From contig NZ_BDBB01000059.1 of the NCBI RefSeq assembly GCF_001612765.1, positions 1-38,860 on the forward strand: DNA of 38,860 nucleotides. The letters run 5' to 3'. Made by a program: the position numbers and the translations under genes. Positions 29,125-36,073 of the stretch are shown one piece after another. The notes under the pieces are model-generated. The model saw only the letters and a list, made by a program, of their open reading frames with translations. It was not told the DNA's origin and made no database searches. This DNA is from Nocardia arthritidis NBRC 100137 (GTDB lineage Bacteria; Actinomycetota; Actinomycetes; Mycobacteriales; Mycobacteriaceae). The stretch's first letter is position 1; each line of letters opens with the position of its first letter.

Positions 29125-30644
29125 GCACTGCCGTCGCGCCCGCGCCTGCCGGGACGCAGCCGTCGGCGGAGGTCGCACGGGCGCGGATCGCCGTGATGGT
29201 CTCCACGTATCAGGTCGATGTGGTGGTGCCGACCAAGTTCACCATCGAGACGTTCATCGACGACCTGCTGGTCGTCCTGGCCTCGGCGATCGATGACGAG
29301 AGCGTCGATTTCACTCCGCCGCAGGGCCAGTGGAGCCTGGCCCGGCCGGGCGAGCCGCCGATTCCGCGCTGGCGCAGCCTGGCCGACCACGACGTCACCG
29401 ACGGCACCGTGCTGATGCTGTCGGTCGTCGAATCGGCGGAGGTCTTCACGCCGGTGGTCGAGGACATCACCGACGCGCTCGCCCTGATCAACGAGCGCGA
29501 GTTCGCCGAGTTCGACGCGAACACCGCCGCCATCGTCGGGCTGACCGTCCTGGGTATCGGGGCCTCGGCGGTGGCCGCCATGCTGACCTGGTCGTGGACG
29601 ATGACCGGTTCGACCTTGTGGTGCGGACTGCCCGCGCTGCTGCTCGGCGGGCTGTGCTGGGCGGCGGCCGCGCAGGCTCATCGGCGCAATGCCGCGGCGA
29701 AGGTCTCCCTCGGCTTGACGTTGACCGCGACGCCGCTGCTGTTCGCCGGGGGCGCGATGCTGGTGCCGCCCGCCTACGGTCAGCCCGGCCCGCTCGCCGC
29801 GGCCAATCTGGCGGCCGGAGCGGTGGTCGCTGCGGTAGCCGCCGCCACCATGATGCGGTTGAGCAAAATGGGGATCGCGACCCTGATGGCGGTGACGGTG
29901 CTCGGCATCATGCTGACCGCCGCGGCCTTGCCGGTGACCTATGCCGATCTGTCCGTCGGGCAGGTAGCGGGTGGCACGGTGTTCGTCGCGATCGTGCTGC
30001 TGACCGCGGCCCCGCGCCTGGCCGTGGTAATCGCCCGCATCCGGCCGCCGGACCTGCCGGACCCGGGCAACGAGGTCTCGCCGACCACGCTGACCGACAT
30101 CTTCGACGCGGAGACGGTGCGCGAAGGCGACGAGCACACCGCTGTCGGTGAACAACAGCGCCACGCCGCCGAGGCCGGTATCGAGGGCCGCGCCCGACTG
30201 GCGGTGACCAGCCTGCGCGGTCTGATGGCCGCGATCTCCACCGTGCTCGCGGTCTCCGCAGTGCTCGCGGCCGCGGTCAGTCCGGGCGGCATCCGTGAGA
30301 TCGTCATGGCCGCCGCGATCGGCGGCCTGCTCGCGATGCGCGCACGCTGGCACCCGGATCGGGTCCAGGCGATCGCGCTGGTCGCCGGATCCGTTGTCAC
30401 CGTCTGCGGCGTCGGCTTCGTCCTGGTCGGCGCGTACGAGAGCCCGGCCGCGCGTCTCGTGGTCGGCCTCGGGGTTGCGTCGGCGGCTTGCCTTGCCTGC
30501 GTCGCGGCGCTGCGGTTGCCGGGCAAACGGTTGTCCCCGGTCACCCGCCGAGTCATCGACCTGGTGGAATACGCGCTGATCCTGGTGGTTCCGGTGATCG
30601 CATTCTGGATCATGGGCGTCTACACCGCGATGCGAGGGATCTGA
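29121..30644 (+). CDS. eccD: EccD, polytopic membrane component of type VII secretion
   Basis: 507 residues; ATG at 29121 overlapping the mini-ORF stop. Residues about 10-110 are the ubiquitin-like cytosolic domain (RIAVMVSTYQVDVVVPTKFT, then LMLSVVE). About eleven membrane segments fill the rest (for example AAIVGLTVLGIGASAVAAML, LVGLGVASAACLACVAAL, YALILVVPVIAFWIMGVY at the end). A cytosolic loop near 300-350 is charged (EVSPTTLTDIFDAETVREGD). EccD dimers line each unit of the ESX hexameric pore. The stop overlaps the mycP start (TGATG), indicating coupled translation. Confidence 0.95.
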   Translation: MSTAVAPAPAGTQPSAEVARARIAVMVSTYQVDVVVPTKFTIETFIDDLLVVLASAIDDESVDFTPPQGQWSLARPGEPPIPRWRSLADHDVTDGTVLMLSVVESAEVFTPVVEDITDALALINEREFAEFDANTAAIVGLTVLGIGASAVAAMLTWSWTMTGSTLWCGLPALLLGGLCWAAAAQAHRRNAAAKVSLGLTLTATPLLFAGGAMLVPPAYGQPGPLAAANLAAGAVVAAVAAATMMRLSKMGIATLMAVTVLGIMLTAAALPVTYADLSVGQVAGGTVFVAIVLLTAAPRLAVVIARIRPPDLPDPGNEVSPTTLTDIFDAETVREGDEHTAVGEQQRHAAEAGIEGRARLAVTSLRGLMAAISTVLAVSAVLAAAVSPGGIREIVMAAAIGGLLAMRARWHPDRVQAIALVAGSVVTVCGVGFVLVGAYESPAARLVVGLGVASAACLACVAALRLPGKRLSPVTRRVIDLVEYALILVVPVIAFWIMGVYTAMRGI

Positions 30645-32002
30645 TGAAGGTCGGCAGTGCCGCTGTGGCGGTTCTCGCCGGGGTGATGCTGGCCGTCCCC
30701 GCCGCTCCCGCGGTCGCGCTGGAGCCGCCTCAGGTCGTGGTCGGCGCACCGCCCGCGGACGACCCGCCGGGGCCCGAGCAGCCGATGAAGCAGGACAAGG
30801 GCTGCCTGGCCGCGGGCGCGCTGCCCGACAGCGATCTCACCCGCACTCCACCCGCGGAACTCGCGCTGGATCTGCGTCGCGCCAAGGCGCTGAGCCGGGG
30901 TGCGGGAGTGACCGTCGCCGTGATCGACACAGGAGTGCAGCCGCACCCGCGTCTGCCCAACCTGGTCGGCGGGGGTGACTATCTCGCCGCAGGTGGCGAC
31001 GGACTGTCCGACTGCGACGCGCACGGCACGCTGGTCGCCGGGATCATCGGGGCCACTCCCGATCCCGGGGATGGATTCACCGGGGTGGCGCCGGACGCCC
31101 GGATCATCTCCATCCGAACCCGCTCCGGCGCGTTCAGTCCCGAACGGCCGAGCTCTGATCCGAGCCAGCGGACCGCCATCGAGATCCGCACGCTGGCCCG
31201 GGCGATCACGCGCGCCGCGAACCAAGGCGCCGGTGTGATCACCGTGTCGCTGCCCGTCTGCCTCCCGGTGGACGCGCAGGTGGACCAGTCCATGCTGTCG
31301 GCGGCCGTCGGCCATGCCGTCCACGTGCGCGGCGCGCTGATCGTGGCGGGCGCGGGCAATGCCGGTGGCGGCGCCAATTGCGCACAGAATCCGGATATCG
31401 ACCCGACGCGGCCCGCGGACCCGCGGAACTGGCGCGACGTGAAGACCATTTCCACGCCCGGCTGGTTCGGCGCCGACGTGCTCACCGTGGGATTCACCAC
31501 CGCGACCGGCGCCCCCATGCCGGATTCGCTGACCGGGCCGTGGGTTTCGGTCGCCGCCCCCGGCACCGGCATCGAATCGCTCGGCCCCGGCGGCGGTGGC
31601 CTGATCAACGGTGTCGGTGAACCGGACAAACTCGTGCCGGTCGGTGGCGCGTCGTTCGCCGCGGCCTACGTCAGCGGTGTAGCCGCGCTGCTGCGTTCGC
31701 GCTTCCCCAACGAGACTCCGCGCGAGATCGCCGCCCGCCTGCAGGCCAGCGCGCACGCGCCTGCGCGCGGCATCGACAACGTGGTGGGCGCGGGCGTGAT
31801 CGACCCGCTCGCCGCCTTGAGCTACCGCACTCCGCCGCAGCAACCCACGGGCCTGTTCCGGTCCGCGGAACTGCCCGTGCCCCCTCCGCCGCGCGCGAAG
31901 GACCTGCGGCCCGCGATCACCGCGACCGTCGTCATCCTCGCCGCGGTGCTGCTCGGCCTCGCGGGCAGTCACCTGAACTCCGTGATGCGGAGGCGCCGGT
32001 GA
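30644..32002 (+). CDS. mycP: MycP mycosin, subtilisin-like membrane protease
   Basis: 452 residues (mycobacterial MycP1 about 446). A Sec signal peptide lies at 1-25 (AAVAVLAGVMLAVPAAPAVA). The peptidase S8 triad is D95 (VIDTGV), H127 (DAHGTLVAG) and S337 (GGASFAAAYVSG), with the oxyanion Asn in AGAGNAGG. A C-terminal membrane anchor lies at about 425-445, followed by RRRR. Mycosins sit on the periplasmic side, stabilise the ESX complex and, in ESX-1, process EspB. An EspB-like substrate is encoded in this window. Both ends overlap the neighbouring genes, consistent with an eccD-mycP-eccE unit. Confidence 0.95.
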   Translation: MKVGSAAVAVLAGVMLAVPAAPAVALEPPQVVVGAPPADDPPGPEQPMKQDKGCLAAGALPDSDLTRTPPAELALDLRRAKALSRGAGVTVAVIDTGVQPHPRLPNLVGGGDYLAAGGDGLSDCDAHGTLVAGIIGATPDPGDGFTGVAPDARIISIRTRSGAFSPERPSSDPSQRTAIEIRTLARAITRAANQGAGVITVSLPVCLPVDAQVDQSMLSAAVGHAVHVRGALIVAGAGNAGGGANCAQNPDIDPTRPADPRNWRDVKTISTPGWFGADVLTVGFTTATGAPMPDSLTGPWVSVAAPGTGIESLGPGGGGLINGVGEPDKLVPVGGASFAAAYVSGVAALLRSRFPNETPREIAARLQASAHAPARGIDNVVGAGVIDPLAALSYRTPPQQPTGLFRSAELPVPPPPRAKDLRPAITATVVILAAVLLGLAGSHLNSVMRRRR

Positions 32003-33720
32003 GCTTTCCGAGCGTACGGGTCGCCGGCGTCGAGCGTGGTCCGTTCGCCGCCTTCGTCGTCGTCGGCAGCCCGCTGCTGGTCGGGCTGTCGGCCAAGACG
32101 CCGTGGTGGGTGAGCGCGGTGGTGGTCACGGTCCTGGTGGTGACGGTGACCGTCCGGGTGAACGAACGGACCGCGGTTCGCTGGCTGCTCGACTGGGCGG
32201 CCTACCGGAAAGGCCGGGCCGCCCGGGCGCGCGAACGCACGCAGGCCGCCGGGATCCGGGACGTGCAGGTAGCCGCCGGCGTGTGCGGCATCAACGAGGC
32301 GGGCAGCACGCTGATCGCGATGATCCAGCTCGCGCCGAATCTCGACCTGCCCACCGTCATCGCCGAGCGAACCCTGTACACCGAGGACACCATCTCGGTC
32401 GACATGCTGTTCCCGATGCTCGATCAGTTCGGCATCGCGGTCGACATCGACATCGTCACCACTGGTCAGCGGGTCCGTTCCACCGGCAGCTACAGCATGC
32501 TCTATGACCAGCTGATCGGGACCCACCCGGTAATCGGGGACCGGCTCACCTGGCTGGTGATCCGGCTCGACCAAGAGCGCAACCTGGCAGCGCTGAGCAA
32601 GCGCGGTCCCTGCGCGGTGGTCGCCCCCAAAGCGCTGGCCAGCGCTACCCATCGGATCGCGGGCCGTCTGCGCGAGCGGGGTATCGCCGCGCACGCGCTG
32701 CCGGCCGCCGCCTTGCGGGACGCGACGCGCCTGCTGCACGCCGGAGTCGAGCTCTCCGATCTCCGGGAGACCTGGAGCAATCTGGAGTCGTCGGTGCCGG
32801 GCCGGTGTGTGACGAGCTTCCTGATCGACTGGACCCGGCTGGGCGGGGAGAGCCTCGACGACTGCTGGACCTGGAACCGCGGCCGCACCACTCTCGTGGT
32901 GAGCTTGACCGACGACACCGGGGGGCCGCGTGCCATCGTCCGGTTCATCGGCCCGGCGGTCACCACCGAACCGCCGGACTATCTGCGGTTACTGCGCGGC
33001 GACCAGTCCAAGGCCCTGCTGGCGTCGTTGCCCACCGGCTCCTCCATCCGGGCGCTGCGCGGCTTCGAGTCCGGCGCCGACATCGCACCGGAGGAACTCG
33101 TCGCCGATCTGGCCATCGCGATCGGCCCGAACGGCCAGATCCTCGGCGCGATCAGCGGCCAGCCACGCCACACTCTCGCGCTGCCGCTGTTCGATCCGGC
33201 CCGCTTCAACCCACGCAGGCGCACCATCGATGTGCACGCCAGGTTGCCGGTCGCCCAGCAGATCATCCTGCGGGCGATGGTGGTGGGCGCGGACGTGGAG
33301 ATCCATTCGGCGCGTCCGGACAGCTGGCGCCAACTGGTGAGCGCGGTCGGCGACCCGCGTTCCATGCGCTTGGCCGATCCGGGCGATGGGCATACCGGCA
33401 CGCAAACCACCGAGGCGGAGACACCGGCCACCATCGCGGTCTTCGATCACCTGCCGCCGCGTGCGTCGAGCGCGCACACGACGGTCACCATCAGCGAGCC
33501 CGGCGGTCCGCGCAGGCGTGCGGTCGATCTCGCGATCAACCAGGTCAGCGCTACCGCGGTGGACGTGAGCATTCCGATGCGCACGGTGCGTGTCGAGCTG
33601 ATCGAGCCGAGAGGCGAAACACGATATTTCGAAACAGTCGACGGACCGCCCGCGCACAACGCGGGAGCATCGGGACCCGTGGTTGCACCTCCGCAACCCG
33701 GTGGCCGTCGCGTGAGCTGA
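31999..33720 (+). CDS. eccE: EccE, membrane component of type VII secretion
   Basis: 573 residues from a GTG that overlaps the mycP stop (GTGA). Two membrane helices near the N-terminus (about 13-52, with PFAAFVVVGSPLLVGL and WWVSAVVVTVLVVTVTV) are followed by a soluble domain with the EccE-type pattern (AGVCGINEAGSTLIAMIQLA, then TLYTEDTISVDMLFPMLDQF). It is longer than mycobacterial EccE1 (about 460) by a C-terminal extension rich in Thr, Pro and Arg (about 480-573). EccE lies at the edge of the ESX pore and helps to anchor it. It ends 17 bases before the regulator gene. Confidence 0.92.
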   Translation: MSFPSVRVAGVERGPFAAFVVVGSPLLVGLSAKTPWWVSAVVVTVLVVTVTVRVNERTAVRWLLDWAAYRKGRAARARERTQAAGIRDVQVAAGVCGINEAGSTLIAMIQLAPNLDLPTVIAERTLYTEDTISVDMLFPMLDQFGIAVDIDIVTTGQRVRSTGSYSMLYDQLIGTHPVIGDRLTWLVIRLDQERNLAALSKRGPCAVVAPKALASATHRIAGRLRERGIAAHALPAAALRDATRLLHAGVELSDLRETWSNLESSVPGRCVTSFLIDWTRLGGESLDDCWTWNRGRTTLVVSLTDDTGGPRAIVRFIGPAVTTEPPDYLRLLRGDQSKALLASLPTGSSIRALRGFESGADIAPEELVADLAIAIGPNGQILGAISGQPRHTLALPLFDPARFNPRRRTIDVHARLPVAQQIILRAMVVGADVEIHSARPDSWRQLVSAVGDPRSMRLADPGDGHTGTQTTEAETPATIAVFDHLPPRASSAHTTVTISEPGGPRRRAVDLAINQVSATAVDVSIPMRTVRVELIEPRGETRYFETVDGPPAHNAGASGPVVAPPQPGGRRVS

Positions 33721-33736
33721 TGGGAGCGGTCGGTTA

Positions 33737-34090
33737 ATGTCTATCACCGTGGTAGCGGACACCCATTCCGATGGCGGCGATCTGACTCATCAGGACGCCG
33801 GGGACGCGCTAACCCCCAGACAAGCCGCGGCGGCGATCTTCTCCAGCCGATTGTCGGAGCTGATCGCCGAATCCGTGGTCTCGACCGAGGACGGATCGAC
33901 GCGGTCGCTGACGCTCTACTCGCTGGCGCAGCACCTGGAGTTGGCCTACCCGGACGTGCCGGTGTCGCAGTCCGGCCTGTACCGGCTGATCCACGGTGAC
34001 GCGATCCCGCGGCTGGATTTGGTGATCGCGCTGGCCCGGGTGTTCGACGTGCCGCCGGAGTACTTCGTGACCGAGGAGAAGAAGCGCTGA
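33737..34090 (+). CDS. EspR-like XRE-family DNA-binding regulator
   Basis: 117 residues. The helix-turn-helix lies in the second half (about 58-108: LYSLAQHLELAYPDVPVSQS, then GLYRLIHGDAIPRLDLVIAL), ending in ARVFDVPPEYFVTEE. This layout, with the recognition helix followed by a phrase like FxVxxEYF, is that of EspR, the ESX-1 regulator, and similar actinobacterial XRE proteins, but the EspR dimerisation tail is missing. GGGAG lies 10 bases before the ATG, which itself overlaps a five-codon mini-ORF. As the only DNA-binding regulator of this class in the window, it is the first candidate to bind the TTCCC-N6-GGGAA sites; this is inference. Confidence 0.8.
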   Translation: MSITVVADTHSDGGDLTHQDAGDALTPRQAAAAIFSSRLSELIAESVVSTEDGSTRSLTLYSLAQHLELAYPDVPVSQSGLYRLIHGDAIPRLDLVIALARVFDVPPEYFVTEEKKR

Positions 34091-34105
34091 CCCGACCGGC
34101 CGGCT

Positions 34106-34133
34106 GTTCTCTCCAGCGGGAATAGCGTCGGCT
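34106..34133 (+). promoter_or_regulatory. palindromic operator/promoter, copy J
   Basis: GTTCTC-tccagc-GGGAAT (34106-34123) keeps the full right arm and four of five bases of the TTCCC arm. The hexamer four bases on is TCGGCT, a weak -10. It lies between the regulator gene and the ATG at 34168. Confidence 0.4.
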
Positions 34134-34167
34134 CGGCGGCCGGCTCGGGCCCGATACGATCCGGTCC

Positions 34168-35220
34168 ATGCCCGCCGAGGACCCGGGAGATGTTTTTCTC
34201 CGTCATCGAGGTGCGGTCCTCGACGCACTGCTCTCCGATTCTTCGTTCGGGTCTTCCGCCATGCCGTCGATCGGTGGCACGGAGCTCAGCGGCAGTATCG
34301 AGCACAGCGAGGGCATCGACTTCGGCGCCGCATCGCTCGGGTTGCCCGACCTCGACTCGGAGTCTCAGCAGGCCGCGCCGCGGCGTCGCACCGGTGACGG
34401 CCCGAAGGCGAGCGAGCGAATCCTCGCGCTGCTGAACGGGCAGGCGCAGGAATCGGCTCCGGCGATGGAGCTCGGGAACGACTACTCCTCGGTCGCCGCG
34501 CGATCGAACGCGCAGGCCGAACCGGAACCGGAACCGTCGCGCGCATCCGCCGCACCGTCCGACCGGCTCGCGCCCGCGCAGCAGATGGCCAAGGACGCGC
34601 TCGTCCAGCTGCGCAAACCCAAGGTCGCGCTGATCGTCGCCGCGGTGGTCGCCGTACTGCTGGTGCTGCTGCTGGTCACCACCGGCGGCAAGGAGAAGAA
34701 CACGGCGAACGATCAGCTTCTGGTCGTCACGCCGCCGCCGACCTCGGCGGCGCCCTCGACCTCGGCCGCACCGCCGGCGAGTTCGATCATCCAGCCGAAG
34801 TCCGCGACGTCGAAATGTCCGCCCGGCAGCACGTCGGCGATGGACGCTTTCGGCGGCCAGACGGGCAAGGCGTGGTCGTGCGTGCGCGCCTACAAGGTCG
34901 ACGGCCAGGTCATCACCATCGACCTGGGCAAGTCTTATCAGATCGACTCGATCGGCATCGTGCCCGGCTGGGATCACATCGGCGCGGACGGCAGCGACCA
35001 GTGGGCGAAATACCGCACGGTGAGCCGGGTTTCGTACCAGTTCGACGACGGCAACAAGACCGTCTACACGCAGCCGACCCTCGATCAACGAACTTTGGTG
35101 GTGACCAAGACCGAGCCCGCAGTGAGCGCCTCGAAGATCGTGCTGACCGTACTGGAGTCCAAGGGCGATCCGTCGATCAACACCACCGCGATCTCCTCTA
35201 TCGTCATCACGGGGCGCTGA
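34168..35220 (+). CDS. membrane-anchored protein with discoidin-like domain
   Basis: 350 residues. The cytosolic N-terminal part (about 1-150) is disordered and includes a repeated EPEPEPS run. A membrane helix lies at about 152-172 (KVALIVAAVVAVLLVLLLVT). The outside part has a Pro/Ser/Ala linker and then a beta-rich domain (about 215-350) with a likely disulphide (SKCPPG and WSCVRA) and DLGKSYQIDSIGIVPGWDHI, the pattern of galactose-binding/discoidin-type folds. Such domains bind sugars or wall polymers. No ribosome binding site is obvious. The next gene starts two bases after its stop. A role at the envelope end of the secretion system is plausible but inferred from position only. Confidence 0.75.
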   Translation: MPAEDPGDVFLRHRGAVLDALLSDSSFGSSAMPSIGGTELSGSIEHSEGIDFGAASLGLPDLDSESQQAAPRRRTGDGPKASERILALLNGQAQESAPAMELGNDYSSVAARSNAQAEPEPEPSRASAAPSDRLAPAQQMAKDALVQLRKPKVALIVAAVVAVLLVLLLVTTGGKEKNTANDQLLVVTPPPTSAAPSTSAAPPASSIIQPKSATSKCPPGSTSAMDAFGGQTGKAWSCVRAYKVDGQVITIDLGKSYQIDSIGIVPGWDHIGADGSDQWAKYRTVSRVSYQFDDGNKTVYTQPTLDQRTLVVTKTEPAVSASKIVLTVLESKGDPSINTTAISSIVITGR

Positions 35221-35221
35221 A

Positions 35222-35902
35222 GTGTCCACGCTGCCCGAACTGGTCTGCCAGTACTGCTCGCATCGCAACACCGGCGCGGATTCCCGCTGCGCGCACTGCG
35301 GAGCGCCGCTGCGCACAGCCGTGGACACGGCGAGAACCGTCGCGGAGAAGCTGCCCACTCAGGTCGCCGAAGTCGCGGAGAAGGTCGGCAGTGAGGCGAA
35401 AAGCCTTGTACACAAGGCCTATCCGCGCTGGCAGTGGTACACGGTCGGGGCGATCGCGCTGGTGATGGTAGTCGCCGCGGTTCTGGCGGTCCGGTCCTGT
35501 TCGCTGGCCTTGCCCTCGAATCTCCAGGGAACCGCGCCGGTCCGAGCCATGCCGGATCTGCTGCGCACGGCGGCGACCTGTCAGCCGCTGGATTCCGGCG
35601 GCCAGCGGGAGAAGTGCGTCATCGCCGCCACGGACCCGATGCTCTTCGGTGGTATCGCGGGCGGCCGGGACATGACGTTCTATGCCGAACTGGTTGCGCA
35701 GGATCGCCTGGCCGACAGCATTTCTCGTTGGCGCGGCGCGGGCGGTTCCGCCCTCGTCGACGGATCTGTCTACGCCGCGATCGGTCCTTCGGCAACCGTC
35801 TGGTACGCGGATACCCGGACGGGTCTGCGCTTGGAAACGGGCACCTTCGCCGGTCGAGCCGGCGCCCAGACCTTCATGTCGCGGGCGGGACTGGTGCGCT
35901 GA
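35222..35902 (+). CDS. zinc-ribbon membrane protein
   Basis: 226 residues, GTG start two bases after the preceding stop. The cytosolic head has a zinc ribbon: C9-x2-C12 and C23-x2-C26 (CQYCSHRNTGADSRCAHCG). A charged helix follows, then a membrane segment at 73-90 (YTVGAIALVMVVAAVLAV) and an external domain of about 130 residues with two cysteines (ATCQPL and EKCVIA) likely bonded. I do not recognise the outer domain. Tight coupling to the discoidin-like gene suggests that the two membrane proteins act together. Confidence 0.75.
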   Translation: MSTLPELVCQYCSHRNTGADSRCAHCGAPLRTAVDTARTVAEKLPTQVAEVAEKVGSEAKSLVHKAYPRWQWYTVGAIALVMVVAAVLAVRSCSLALPSNLQGTAPVRAMPDLLRTAATCQPLDSGGQREKCVIAATDPMLFGGIAGGRDMTFYAELVAQDRLADSISRWRGAGGSALVDGSVYAAIGPSATVWYADTRTGLRLETGTFAGRAGAQTFMSRAGLVR

Positions 35903-35985
35903 CCTGATCGCGCCTCTCCCGCCGGACTTCAGAAAATCCCTGATCCGGGACGGCGTTACCCATGTCCGTCCTAGCGAATTATTGT

Positions 35986-36043
35986 TACACTGTTGATTGT
36001 GCCGTTATCCAGCGGTACGTTATTTGAAGTACGAAACACGTAC
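35986..36043 (+). promoter_or_regulatory. likely promoter and operator of the glutamate dehydrogenase gene
   Basis: TACACT (35986-35991) is a good -10, within an AT-rich patch that is unusual here. Downstream, GTACG-aaaca-CGTAC (36029-36043) is a perfect short palindrome, a candidate operator. The leader to the ATG at 36074 would be about 75 bases. The TTCCC/GGGAA palindrome is absent, so this gene appears to lie outside the ESX regulon. Confidence 0.4.
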
Positions 36044-36073
36044 GAGCGCAGTTCTCGGGAAGGCAACGGATCG

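Noticed and set aside
33720..33737. Five-codon mini-ORF (MGAVG) before the XRE gene as a coupling peptide
   Set aside because: It consists mainly of the ribosome binding site of the next gene, has no ribosome binding site of its own and could easily arise by chance.
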